Shown piece after piece: positions 11,135 to 18,130 of a stretch of 21,484 nucleotides of DNA. The stretch is from a virus. The notes under the pieces were generated by a model, which was not told the origin of the DNA, did not search any database, and worked only from the letters and a program-made list of their open reading frames with translations. The first letter of the stretch is position 1, and each line of letters opens with the position of its first letter. Made by a program: the position numbers and the translations under genes. The stretch is from the IMG/VR virus record IMGVR_UViG_3300037246_001650, positions 1 through 21,484 of that record; one strand, written 5' to 3'.

Positions 11135-11992
11135 ATGGCAACCGCACGGAAGCCCTTCGTTAGGCTTGAGACCTCGCTCCACCGCGAGCCGTGGTCTCGG
11201 GACGAGAAGATGACGCTCTGTGAGTTGATGATGTTCCTTGGGGACCGCTGGGCTCGCGACCGGCTCACCGCAGATGAGGCGTGCCGCGCGATCCTGACTC
11301 GGCATCAACTTGCGGCGATTACGGGTCGAAGTCAACTCGCGTCCGCGAGGCGTTCACTACGGGCGCTCTCTGAACGCGTTTCGATTTCAATCGAAGTTCA
11401 AGGTGAGTTCACCTCGATCTTTTGGCCTAAGTTCGCGAAAACACAAGAGCTAGAATCCCGCGGCCGGGAATCGCAGGGCCCGAGCAAAGCCCGACGAAAG
11501 CCCGAATCTGCTCCTGCTCCCTCTCCTGCTCCTGCTAAACCCCAAGAGTCGCAACCGCTTCGCGGTTCGACGGGGGGTGATGCTGATTCCCCTCAGGACC
11601 CTGAACCACCGAAGCCCGCGGTGAAGGTCCAGCCCAAAGCCACCGATGCCACCCTCCGGCTCGTCGCCACGATTCTGAAGTCGATGCCGGGCTCGGACGT
11701 CCCGGTGAGCGACCCCAAGCGATTCGAAAAGTGGGCTCTGACCCTCGACCGCCTCCAACGCCTCGACAACGATGGCAAGTGGACCTGGGGGGAGATCAAC
11801 TCGGTGATCACGTGGCTCCCGACCCACAAGCGCCCAGACTTCTCGTGGGGGCTGGTCGTCCGATCAGCCTCGAACTTCCGCAAACACTTCCCGCGGATGA
11901 TCGCCGAGATGAAGTCAGCGCCCGGCTCGAAGGGGCCGCGGATGGGCTGGGGGGAGCCTGAGGATGAGAGTACGCAGGAGGTGGTGTTTTGA
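11135..11992 (+). CDS. Probable phage replication protein (primosome/replisome-organiser type)
   Basis: A 285-aa protein. The N-terminal ~100 residues (ARKPFVRLETSLHREPWSRDEK, TRHQLAAITGRSQLASARRSLRAL) look like a winged-helix DNA-binding module. A Pro/Ala/Ser-rich linker (about 120-165) leads to a helical C-terminal domain (SDPKRFEKWALTLDRL, WSWGLVVRS-type segment, FRKHFPRM). This two-domain plan and the nearby DnaC-like loader recall lambda O- or DnaD-like origin proteins. The ATG at 11135 follows a G-rich tract. The CT repeats in the linker DNA (11515-11540) encode the Ala-Pro run. The family is inferred, not recognised with certainty. Confidence 0.6.
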   Translation: MATARKPFVRLETSLHREPWSRDEKMTLCELMMFLGDRWARDRLTADEACRAILTRHQLAAITGRSQLASARRSLRALSERVSISIEVQGEFTSIFWPKFAKTQELESRGRESQGPSKARRKPESAPAPSPAPAKPQESQPLRGSTGGDADSPQDPEPPKPAVKVQPKATDATLRLVATILKSMPGSDVPVSDPKRFEKWALTLDRLQRLDNDGKWTWGEINSVITWLPTHKRPDFSWGLVVRSASNFRKHFPRMIAEMKSAPGSKGPRMGWGEPEDESTQEVVF

Positions 11993-12729
11993 GTGCGGCA
12001 CTCTATAACGAGTGCGCACCGTACCCTGCGCAATGGCTCCGTAATCTTTCAGACGCGGGACATATTGCCCCAGGAGAAGTCGATGAAAGAAGCATCCGAG
12101 AGCTCGTGCCAGACGACGTGCGGGACGCAACCCAGTTCCACGCCTTCGCCGGAATCGGGGTTTGGAGCGACGCGCTACGTCTGGCCGGATGGCGTGACGA
12201 TGCCGCTGTTTGGACCGGAAGCTGCCCTTGCCAGCCGTTCAGCACAGCAAGCGCCGGAAAACGTAGAGGGAGCGACGACAGAAGGCACCTCTGGCCGACC
12301 TGGTTTCACCTTATCGAAGAGTGCCGTCCTCCAACGATACTTGGAGAGCAGGTTGTCAATTTGGAGTGGTTCGATTCCGTTGTCGGTGATTTGGAAAGAA
12401 TCGGTTACGCCGTCGGGGCGGCGGTACTGTGCTCTTCGCTGCTTGGTTTCCCGAGAAGACCAAGGCTTTTCTTCGTTGCCCACGCCAACGGCAAAAGGAA
12501 ATGCGACGTGCGAATCGATGCAGAAGTGGCCCGCCTACAGGCGTTTGCGGGATTGGATGGAGACGCACTGCACCAGTTACACAAAATGGACAAGGATAGC
12601 TATGGGGATTCCGTCCGGTTGGCCGAGCGTCGCGCCTACGGAAATGCCATCAATCCAGAAGTCGCCATCGAATTCATACGATCGGTGATGGAAATCGATC
12701 ACAGGAACGCGCAGGAGGTGACGTTTTGA
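11989..12729 (+). CDS. DNA cytosine-5 methyltransferase
   Basis: A 246-aa SAM-dependent enzyme that methylates cytosine C5, probably protecting phage DNA from host restriction. Motif I is FHAFAGIGVW (about 50-59). Motif IV is GSCPCQPFS with catalytic Cys81. Motif VI-like GEQV is at 119-122, motif VIII RPRLFFVA at 157-164 and motif X YGNAINPEVA at 217-226. The region between VIII and X, where target recognition lies, is very short. The start is a TTG in a TTGA overlap with the upstream stop, preceded by a full AGGAGGTG. A second long gene overlaps it in the +1 frame. Confidence 0.88.
   Translation: MSAALYNECAPYPAQWLRNLSDAGHIAPGEVDERSIRELVPDDVRDATQFHAFAGIGVWSDALRLAGWRDDAAVWTGSCPCQPFSTASAGKRRGSDDRRHLWPTWFHLIEECRPPTILGEQVVNLEWFDSVVGDLERIGYAVGAAVLCSSLLGFPRRPRLFFVAHANGKRKCDVRIDAEVARLQAFAGLDGDALHQLHKMDKDSYGDSVRLAERRAYGNAINPEVAIEFIRSVMEIDHRNAQEVTF
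12083..12688 (+). CDS. Overlapping +1-frame gene inside the methyltransferase, methylase-associated family
   Basis: A 201-aa frame lying wholly inside the methyltransferase gene, from an ATG at 12083 with its own AGGAGA eight bases upstream. It contains segments I associate with a separate family of phage proteins encoded beside such methylases: SSTPSPESGFG, PDGVTMPLFGPEAAL, a VLQRYLESRL...SIPLSVIWKESVTPSGRRYCALR stretch, SSLPTPTAKGN and a C-terminal MGIPSGW...APTEMPS..KSP. Motifs along the whole length suggest true dual coding rather than a chance shadow. The function of the family is unknown to me. Confidence 0.5.
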   Translation: MKEASESSCQTTCGTQPSSTPSPESGFGATRYVWPDGVTMPLFGPEAALASRSAQQAPENVEGATTEGTSGRPGFTLSKSAVLQRYLESRLSIWSGSIPLSVIWKESVTPSGRRYCALRCLVSREDQGFSSLPTPTAKGNATCESMQKWPAYRRLRDWMETHCTSYTKWTRIAMGIPSGWPSVAPTEMPSIQKSPSNSYDR

Positions 12730-13097
12730 AGAGAATTCTCGTCTGTGGTAGTCGGCACTTCGATGACAGCGCAAGAATGGAGTTACACCTAATTGATCAC
12801 GGCTGCATCCGTGAAGACGTGCTTCTGATACACGGGGCGTGTGGTGGCGCCGACACCATTGCTGACACTATCGCGAAACGTCTTGGGTGGTGGGTCGTGT
12901 CGTGCCCAGCAGATTGGAGCATTGGGCGGGGCGCCGGCCCGAATCGCAACCAAGCGATGTTGGATGAATTCCACCCCGAACAAGTATTGGCCTTTCCGGT
13001 TGGCGAATCCAAGGGCACTCGGGACATGATCCGTCGCGCAGTGGCTGCCAAAATCCCATGCATCACCTACGAATCCGCCCAGGATCCCACCCGATGA
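12726..13097 (+). CDS. DUF2493/YspA-like SLOG-superfamily protein
   Basis: A 123-aa Rossmann-like protein with KRILVCGSRHFDD at the N-terminus, IHGACGGADTIADTIAKRLGW in the middle and GAGPNRNQAMLDEFHPEQVLAFP, the usual DUF2493 pattern. SLOG proteins bind nucleotides or their derivatives; the substrate here is unknown. The start is a TTG in a TTGA overlap with the methyltransferase stop. It is preceded by the same GCAGGAGGTG site as that gene. An ATGA overlap couples it to the ATPase gene. Confidence 0.82.
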   Translation: MKRILVCGSRHFDDSARMELHLIDHGCIREDVLLIHGACGGADTIADTIAKRLGWWVVSCPADWSIGRGAGPNRNQAMLDEFHPEQVLAFPVGESKGTRDMIRRAVAAKIPCITYESAQDPTR

Positions 13098-13675
13098 CCG
13101 AGTGGGCATCACATATCGGGATTCCGAAGATATGCCGCGACACGGCGATCTCGGTGGCTCTCGTGCCGGATCTCGCGAAGACGTGGGCCGAAAAGCTCCC
13201 TGAATCGGCGCGCGTGGCCGGAGGGATGCTGCTGGCCGGCCCCCCGGGGAGCGGGAAGAGCTTCACGGCTGCCTGGATGCTGCTCGAGCTCTACCGGAGA
13301 TGCTGGTTCACAGCCGATGGCCAGCCGGTCGGGCCTTGGGAGCGCATCGGCGCCCGGTTCATCCGATGCCACGATGTCACCCGCGCGGCCGTGATGAAGG
13401 ACTTCGCGCAGATCCGGACGTGGTGGGAGCCTGACGTCCTCGTGCTCGATGACTGGCCCGACGGTCTCCCGGCGTGGCTTGTGCTTGAACTGACCGACCT
13501 GCTCGACCGCCGCCACGTCGAGCAGCGATTCACGATCGTCACGACCAACATCCTCTGCGGCAAGCCGGACGAAACCGACACCTTCGAAACGAACTATTCG
13601 CGGGCTGCGTCTCGGCTCTTGGACGCCCGCGGGCCGGGGCTCGTGGTCTTGAATCGAGGGGATTTGAGGAGGTGA
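13094..13675 (+). CDS. DnaC-like AAA+ helicase loader
   Basis: A 193-aa P-loop ATPase. Walker A is GPPGSGKS (49-56), Walker B VLVLDDW (115-121), sensor I-like TTN (150-152), and a C-terminal SRL (173-175) has the expected arginine. The small size and motif spacing fit DnaC/DnaI-type loaders, which place the host replicative helicase on phage DNA. It follows the probable origin-binding protein in the same operon, which supports this. The ATG at 13094 overlaps the upstream stop by 4 bases; the frame is open further upstream, but inside the SLOG gene. Confidence 0.82.
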   Translation: MTEWASHIGIPKICRDTAISVALVPDLAKTWAEKLPESARVAGGMLLAGPPGSGKSFTAAWMLLELYRRCWFTADGQPVGPWERIGARFIRCHDVTRAAVMKDFAQIRTWWEPDVLVLDDWPDGLPAWLVLELTDLLDRRHVEQRFTIVTTNILCGKPDETDTFETNYSRAASRLLDARGPGLVVLNRGDLRR

Positions 13676-13680
13676 TAGAA

Positions 13681-13950
13681 ATGAAAGACAAGACGTACGA
13701 AGAACGCATGGCCGAACTGGACGAAATCTGGGAATCCTTTGTGAAGGACGGGAGGTCAGTCATAGACGATCAACGAGCGGTGGCCGACGAGGTTCGGAGA
13801 CTTCGGGAAAGGCTTGGCAAGCCAGCGGATGTTACTTTCAAGAACCCCGGCTGGAACGAAGCACTCGACGCGCTGAAGGCAAAATTTAAGTCCGATCCGT
13901 GGGCTGCGATGTCGCAGATCACCGCCACGATCGATGCCCTCAAGCACTGA
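13681..13950 (+). CDS. Hypothetical helical protein
   Basis: An 89-aa charged, helical protein (KDKTYEERMAELDEIWESFV...). AGGAGGTG at 13666-13673 lies seven bases before the ATG at 13681, so that start is preferred to the overlapping GTG at 13672. The downstream gene begins in its stop codon (TGATG). No domain recognised. Confidence 0.62.
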   Translation: MKDKTYEERMAELDEIWESFVKDGRSVIDDQRAVADEVRRLRERLGKPADVTFKNPGWNEALDALKAKFKSDPWAAMSQITATIDALKH

Positions 13951-14132
13951 TGAACAAGAATGACCGGAGAAATGGCGCTGTGTATCTGGAGCTGGAAAGA
14001 GCAGTGATCGAAGAGGGCGCTTCGATACTCAGGCAGGTCGAAGCAGCGTGCGGCAGGATCACTGACCCGCAGCAGCGTATGGAAGTGTGCGAAACGATCG
14101 TAGACGATCTCATCGCACTGCTGGACGATTGA
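13950..14132 (+). CDS. Hypothetical small acidic protein
   Basis: A 60-aa helical protein (YLELERAVIEEGASILRQVEAACGRI...) ending in an acidic DDLIALLDD. Both ends form one-base TGATG overlaps, so it is coupled to its neighbours. Frames open upstream of 13950 lie in the previous gene. Function unknown. Confidence 0.6.
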   Translation: MNKNDRRNGAVYLELERAVIEEGASILRQVEAACGRITDPQQRMEVCETIVDDLIALLDD

Positions 14133-14422
14133 TGGCCCTCTCCAAGTACGCAGGCAACACGAGAGACGGTAACGAGCCTGAGATAATCAAGGCGCTCCTG
14201 AAGATCGGCGCCTCCGTCGAGAGACAAGACGAACCGCTCGACCTGCTCGTCGGGTATCGCGGGCAGAACTGGCTGCTTGAAATCAAGGATGCCAAGGATC
14301 ATATCCACGCGCTCGCGAAGATGACAACGAATCAAACCAGATTCTTCATGCTATGGCGAGGGCAGAAGGCGCTTGTCTGGGATGTGGAGAGTGCGCTCAA
14401 GGCGATTGGAGCGGTGAAGTGA
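14132..14422 (+). CDS. VRR-NUC / PD-(D/E)XK-like nuclease
   Basis: A 96-aa protein with the compact phage VRR-NUC layout: Glu15 in the first helix, Asp37 in PLDLLVGYRG, Glu50-Ile-Lys52 in LLEIKD and a later TTNQTRFFMLWRGQ segment. These fit the catalytic D...ExK core plus the conserved Gln. Relatives act on branched DNA or at replication forks. It lies among replication genes, consistent with resolving recombination or replication intermediates. The length is normal for a stand-alone phage version. Confidence 0.78.
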   Translation: MALSKYAGNTRDGNEPEIIKALLKIGASVERQDEPLDLLVGYRGQNWLLEIKDAKDHIHALAKMTTNQTRFFMLWRGQKALVWDVESALKAIGAVK

Positions 14423-14832
14423 GCGATTTGACAGAAAGCGAGAAAGAGATGTTGATTCAACGAGTGAAGTTTGTGGGTATCATGTACGTCTCAGATGAAT
14501 TCGCTCGAGATATATTGCGCGAGGCTGAACTGAAGATCACGGAGGGCTTTGGTGGTGGAATGGCCGGCAATGTTGCGCTCAGGATCACAAGCGCATTGGG
14601 CGCAGAAGTGCTCGATCCTCACGTGGTTTATTCCCCGACTTCTTGGTGGCAACATTTCAAGCGAGACTGCTTCCCTCAACGGCTTCGGAGTAGATTCCCC
14701 GTGAGGTACAACCGACGAGAACTTCGGAAATTCGGAACTGTCGTGGTCTCTGGCAAATGGATTGGTCACGACGCGTGGCACGATGGCAATCTCGCTGGGG
14801 ATATGGTGATCGAGAGCGAGTGGAAGCGATGA
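14419..14832 (+). CDS. Hypothetical protein
   Basis: A 137-aa protein from a GTG at 14419 (GTGA overlap with the nuclease stop). The sequence is helical at the start (TESEKEMLIQRVKFVGIMY), then mixed, with several Trp and Arg residues (SPTSWWQHFKRDCFPQRLRSRF). No recognised domain or metal site. It is coupled by ATGA to a tiny membrane protein downstream. Confidence 0.6.
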   Translation: MSDLTESEKEMLIQRVKFVGIMYVSDEFARDILREAELKITEGFGGGMAGNVALRITSALGAEVLDPHVVYSPTSWWQHFKRDCFPQRLRSRFPVRYNRRELRKFGTVVVSGKWIGHDAWHDGNLAGDMVIESEWKR

Positions 14833-14918
14833 TCGACCTCATCCAGATATTCGCTGCGATCTGCCTAGCCGCCTTTTGGCTCGCGACAGCGTTCCCGATA
14901 TTCAAGGAGAAGCGATGA
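14829..14918 (+). CDS. 29-aa single-span membrane microprotein
   Basis: ATG at 14829 to TGA at 14916-14918, with 4-base ATGA overlaps at both ends. Almost the whole product is one membrane helix (LIQIFAAICLAAFWLATAF) with a positive end (KEKR). The exact coupling at both ends argues that it is real. Confidence 0.6.
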   Translation: MIDLIQIFAAICLAAFWLATAFPIFKEKR

Positions 14919-15148
14919 CGACAACCCGCGAACTGATGCGTAGCCTAGAACTCTTACCGCGTCACGGTTGCTGCGATGACGCGGAGATGTGGCTTGACCC
15001 GCCGGCGCGCGGTTGCGACCGTACCGCGCTCAACGTCGGTTTTATCACCGTCAAGCCTCAACCAAAATGGGTCGTCGTTGACGCCTGTGAGATCATCTAC
15101 TGCCCCTTCTGCGGAGAACGGCTACCGAGCGCCAGCGATGAAGGGTAA
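14915..15148 (+). CDS. Hypothetical protein with zinc-binding-like motif
   Basis: A 77-aa protein with CC and CD positions near residues 19-20 and 33 and a C-terminal CPFCGERLPS, which looks like half of a zinc ribbon. AAGGAGAAGCG precedes the ATG, which overlaps the previous stop by 4 bases. The pattern (MELLPRHGCCDDAE...CPFCGERL) is common in small phage proteins of unknown role. Confidence 0.65.
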   Translation: MTTTRELMRSLELLPRHGCCDDAEMWLDPPARGCDRTALNVGFITVKPQPKWVVVDACEIIYCPFCGERLPSASDEG

Positions 15149-15377
15149 AACCCGGGGCAAATGCGAGCACTGCCAGATCGTCTGGCGGTGGCTACGATCG
15201 TTCGGCCGGATCACAGAGATGTGCTGCCCGACGTGCAAGGGGTCGCTCGAGGCCGCGCCGTGGGGGCTGCTGAAGATCATTCAAGAGGGCTGCCAGTTTG
15301 TCGATCGGAGGCCGGAGAAGCGAAAGGATGGGGAGGAAGAATCTAAATTGGAGGTGAGAAATGTTCGGCAATTCTGA
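15138..15377 (+). CDS. Small zinc-finger-like protein
   Basis: A 79-aa basic protein starting inside the end of the previous gene (ATG 15138). Two cysteine pairs, CEHC at about 9-12 and CPTC near 30-33, separated by a Trp/Arg-rich loop, suggest one bound zinc. The C-terminal half is charged. Frames open back to 14976 lie in the neighbouring gene. Possibly a nucleic-acid-binding protein. Confidence 0.6.
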   Translation: MKGKTRGKCEHCQIVWRWLRSFGRITEMCCPTCKGSLEAAPWGLLKIIQEGCQFVDRRPEKRKDGEEESKLEVRNVRQF

Positions 15378-15441
15378 CGCGCTGGATCTTCTATGCTTGG
15401 CAGCCATGCTGCTCTTCGTGTTCGTGATAGCGGTGCTCTAG
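15361..15441 (+). CDS. 26-aa membrane microprotein
   Basis: ATG at 15361 with GAGGTGAGAA upstream, ending at TAG 15439-15441. After a short polar start (FGNSDALD) the rest is a hydrophobic helix (LLCLAAMLLFVFVIAVL). It overlaps the end of the zinc-finger gene and closes this operon. Confidence 0.55.
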   Translation: MFGNSDALDLLCLAAMLLFVFVIAVL

Positions 15442-15743
15442 TCGTAAAGGCCTATTCGTAGCGAATCCCACCCAGCACGCGCCCAAATCCCGATTCCCAG
15501 CAATCCCGCAGCGTTCGGATGCGTTTCAGGCGGAGTCTGCTAGATTGAGATGTTCGGAGGTGGGAGATTGAGCCAAGTCGGCTCCATGACGCGAGCAGAG
15601 CGCAGAGAATATAATCGGCTCTGCTGGAACTTCCCGCGGGTACCGCCGATGAGCAGGCCAGGTCCGCCATTCATGCCGACCATGCCGATCCCTCTATGGC
15701 GCCGCCTTCTCCGCTGGGCTTTCCGTAGCAATTCCACCACATA
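15442..15743. other. Intergenic region, no strongly supported gene
   Basis: About 300 bases between the early operon and the packaging operon. Apart from a weak 64-aa ORF I see only a small ATTCG-TAG-CGAAT inverted repeat at 15454-15466. No intrinsic terminator with a U-tract is visible. Confidence 0.5.
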
Positions 15744-15744
15744 G
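15550..15744 (+). CDS. Possible small basic ORF
   Basis: A 64-aa Arg- and Pro-rich frame (MTRAERREYNRLCWNFPRVPPM...PLWRRLLRWAF). No good ribosome binding site precedes ATG 15550 or ATG 15586. TAGATT at 15541-15546 could be a -10 box but lacks a clear -35. Weakly supported. Confidence 0.3.
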   Translation: MFGGGRLSQVGSMTRAERREYNRLCWNFPRVPPMSRPGPPFMPTMPIPLWRRLLRWAFRSNSTT

Positions 15745-15757
15745 TTCCACGTGGAAC
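15744..15757. promoter_or_regulatory. parS-like palindrome
   Basis: GTTCCACGTGGAAC is a perfect 14-base palindrome. It matches the core of the bacterial parS site TGTTYCACGTGRAACA bound by chromosomal ParB; the flanks are A and A. No parA or parB gene lies in the window, so any binding protein would come from the host or from elsewhere in the phage. Confidence 0.65.
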
Positions 15758-15774
15758 ACCACAACATCTCCCAG

Positions 15775-15812
15775 CCTGTCACTTGACAGGTAACCGGATG
15801 CTGTGGTATCTG
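15775..15812 (+). promoter_or_regulatory. Packaging-operon promoter overlapped by a palindromic operator
   Basis: TTGACA (15783-15788), 18 bases, TATCTG (15807-15812). The inverted repeat CCTGTCA-CT-TGACAGG (15775-15790) covers the -35, so a dimeric repressor could block it. The start point would fall near 15819, at an ATG (15820), which suggests a leaderless or very short leader. Confidence 0.55.
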
Positions 15813-15837
15813 GGCCGGCATGACCCAGGGGGCTCCC

Positions 15838-16035
15838 ATGCCGGTCGGCATCCTCACCTACGATCAGATCGTGGAACTCCAGCAGGAGATCGCATCCGGC
15901 TACCGCCCGGCTGTGCCTCTACGCGAGTGGATGGGGCGCGAGCCTACCCAGGGCGAGGCTGCGATCCTCGAGCGGGCAGAGGCGAAGTGTCGATCGGTGC
16001 CCGTCACCAGCGAAGCACCGGGGCACAATGGCTGA
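15838..16035 (+). CDS. Hypothetical protein, first gene of the packaging operon
   Basis: A 65-aa protein (MPVGILTYDQIVELQQEIASGYRPAVPLREWMG...). AGGGGG five bases upstream supports ATG 15838. An in-frame ATG at 15820 lies at the predicted transcription start and could be used without a leader, adding six residues. Its end overlaps the probable small terminase gene by 8 bases. Confidence 0.6.
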   Translation: MPVGILTYDQIVELQQEIASGYRPAVPLREWMGREPTQGEAAILERAEAKCRSVPVTSEAPGHNG

Positions 16036-16396
16036 TCGGAACCCCGATTATCCGAACCTCATGGCGCCCTGGAAACCAGGCCAATCCGGCAATCCGAAAG
16101 GCTGCCCCAAGGGCAAGACGATCGAGGAATCCATCCGCGAGGTCCTCGCCGAGCAGATCGAGTTGAAGGACGGCGAGACGGTCCTCACTCAAGACGCAGT
16201 AGCGCGAGAGTTCGTCAGGTGGATGCTGTGCGGCGGGCAGCAATCTGTCCAAGCGATCAAGGAATTCCTCGCTCGAGACTGGCCGACCGTGAGCAAGCAT
16301 CAGGTCGAGGTCGAGCATTCGGACCCCGTCCACGTCCCCGCCACCGACGAGCGGGTGAACGCTGTTGCGAAGATCCTGCAGGAGACGCTGCATTGA
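16028..16396 (+). CDS. DUF5681-type protein, probable small terminase subunit
   Basis: A 122-aa protein with the DUF5681 signature WKPGQSGNPKGCPKGKTIEESI at about 15-36, then a helical region and an acidic C-terminus. Proteins with this signature often lie just upstream of large terminase genes and are taken to be small terminase subunits that recognise phage DNA for packaging. One short gene separates it from the large subunit here. Start ATG in an ATGGCTGA overlap. Confidence 0.7.
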   Translation: MADRNPDYPNLMAPWKPGQSGNPKGCPKGKTIEESIREVLAEQIELKDGETVLTQDAVAREFVRWMLCGGQQSVQAIKEFLARDWPTVSKHQVEVEHSDPVHVPATDERVNAVAKILQETLH

Positions 16397-16614
16397 TCGA
16401 GTGCTCTCGCGAACTACTGAGTGATGGCGTCGATCTCGAAGCGATCTACATGTGCCTAGCTGCTCCTGCAATCGCTAGGCAATTCGACCACGAGATGGAA
16501 ATCATGGGTCAGCATATCGACGCTCGTTATCGCCATGCTGCGCGCCGCAGAGAGGTTCAATCAGTGTTCGCGCGCAGGAAGGCGGAGCGCCTTCGATTGG
16601 TGGAAGCGGCATGA
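16393..16614 (+). CDS. Hypothetical small helical protein between terminase genes
   Basis: A 73-aa protein (IECSRELLSDGVDLEAIYMCLAAPAIARQFDHEMEIM...) with a basic C-terminal helix. The best start is a TTG at 16393 in a TTGA overlap with the previous stop, with AGGAG nine bases upstream. It ends in an ATGA overlap with the large terminase. It could be a helper of the small subunit; no family recognised. Confidence 0.58.
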   Translation: MIECSRELLSDGVDLEAIYMCLAAPAIARQFDHEMEIMGQHIDARYRHAARRREVQSVFARRKAERLRLVEAA

Positions 16615-17951
16615 TCTCCGACCCTCTCCGCACCCTCATGGACCCGAAGTGGACGGAGTTCATTCCCCACGAGCCCACCGTCAAGCAGCACGCAGCGCTC
16701 TTGCTGGACGACTACCCCGAGGTGCTCTATGGCGGGGCAGCCGGTGGCGGCAAGTCCGACTTCCTGCTGATGGCCGCGCTGCAGTACGTGGACGTGCCAG
16801 GCTATGCGGCGCTGATCTTGCGGCGGACATTCTCCGAGCTCGCGCTCTCCGATGGCATGATGCTGCGGGCTCAGGAGTGGCTCTCAGGTAGGGCGAATGG
16901 GATCGACTCGATCGGTGGCGTGCCTACCAAGTGGAACTTCCCATCCGGCGCGCGTCTCGAGTTCGGCCATGTCCACCACGACAAGGACCGCTACAACTAC
17001 AAGAGCGCCGCCTACCAGTTCATCGGCTTCGATGAATTGACCGGATTCCCGAAGACCATCTATCTCTACCTCCGCTCACGGCTGCGACGCATGGCCGGCT
17101 CAAAGCTCCCGATTCGCACGCGCTGTGCGAGCAATCCCGGTGACATCGGGCACGACTGGGTGAAAGAGCGATTCGTCACCGGTAACCCCGATGCGGAGGT
17201 TCAACGTGTGTTCCTACCTGCAACTCTGGCAGACAACCCTTATCTCGATCAAGACGAATACGAGAAAACCCTTCAGGATCTCCACCCTTATGACCGTGAG
17301 CAGCTCCTCAACGGCAACTGGGATGCGCGCCCTCCCGGTGGCCGCTTCAAACGCGAGTGGTTCAAGTTCATCGACGAGCAGCCCGCTGGACTCGAGCGCG
17401 TCCGCCGCTGGGATCTTGCAGCGACCGAGCCGAAGCCTGGCAGGGATCCCGACTACAGCGTAGGCGTCGACATGGGCCGCTGGACTAACGGCTCGGTCAA
17501 GTTCGTGATCTCGGACGTCCAGCGCTTCCGCGAGTCGCCGGCTGGGATCGATGGGCGCATCGTCCAGGTTGCCGACCAAGATGGCCGAGCGGTCAAGGTC
17601 CGCATCGAGCAGGAGCCGGGATCAAGCGGCAAGATCGCCATCGCCCACTTCGCCAACCTGCTCGAAGCCTACGACTTCAAGGGCGTCCCGAGCACCGGCG
17701 ACAAGGTCGTCCGTTCGAACGCCTTTGCAGCAGCCTGCGAGCGCGGCGAGGTGGCGCTGGTCCGAGCGCCTTGGAATGAGCCCTACCTCCGCGAGCTCGA
17801 GATGTTTACCGGCAGCGACAAGGATTGCCCGCATGACGACCAAGTGGACGCTTCGGGTGGTGCGCATACCGACCTGACCTACCAGCGCGGCCTCTCGCCG
17901 TCCGACACGAATCTCTTCAGCGCTCCTGCTGGAGCGGAGGCGACGCAGTAA
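16611..17951 (+). CDS. terL: Terminase large subunit
   Basis: A 446-aa packaging motor and nuclease. The ATPase part has Walker A GGAAGGGKS (41-49), preceded by the adenine-binding-type KQHAALL, and Walker B FIGFDE (137-142). The nuclease part begins near VRRWDLAATE (Asp268 probable metal ligand), followed by DYSVGVDMGR and the C-terminal HDDQVDASGGA. The length and motif order fit the Terminase_6/GpA-like large subunits. ATG in a 4-base overlap with the upstream gene. Confidence 0.93.
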   Translation: MISDPLRTLMDPKWTEFIPHEPTVKQHAALLLDDYPEVLYGGAAGGGKSDFLLMAALQYVDVPGYAALILRRTFSELALSDGMMLRAQEWLSGRANGIDSIGGVPTKWNFPSGARLEFGHVHHDKDRYNYKSAAYQFIGFDELTGFPKTIYLYLRSRLRRMAGSKLPIRTRCASNPGDIGHDWVKERFVTGNPDAEVQRVFLPATLADNPYLDQDEYEKTLQDLHPYDREQLLNGNWDARPPGGRFKREWFKFIDEQPAGLERVRRWDLAATEPKPGRDPDYSVGVDMGRWTNGSVKFVISDVQRFRESPAGIDGRIVQVADQDGRAVKVRIEQEPGSSGKIAIAHFANLLEAYDFKGVPSTGDKVVRSNAFAAACERGEVALVRAPWNEPYLRELEMFTGSDKDCPHDDQVDASGGAHTDLTYQRGLSPSDTNLFSAPAGAEATQ

Positions 17952-18130
17952 TGGTGATCTACAACCCGACGCCGAAAGAGTACGAGAGGATGCGAATCAA
18001 AGAGCTCGAATGGCGCGCTCGCTGGTTCGAACGGCTCAAGATCGCTGGCCGACGCGCTCTGGTCGCAGGCGGTCTTGCTCTCGTGCTGTGCCAGCTAGCG
18101 AAGTGGCAGCTGTGGGCGTGGTCGCTATGA
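17951..18130 (+). CDS. 59-aa single-span membrane protein
   Basis: ATG 17951 shares one base with the terminase stop (TAATG). The N-terminal half is charged and basic (NPTPKEYERMRIKELEWRARWFERLKIAGRR). A single membrane helix follows (ALVAGGLALVLCQLA), then a Trp-rich end. An ATGA overlap couples it to another tiny membrane protein. Membrane microproteins between terminase and portal are unusual; role unknown. Confidence 0.62.
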   Translation: MVIYNPTPKEYERMRIKELEWRARWFERLKIAGRRALVAGGLALVLCQLAKWQLWAWSL

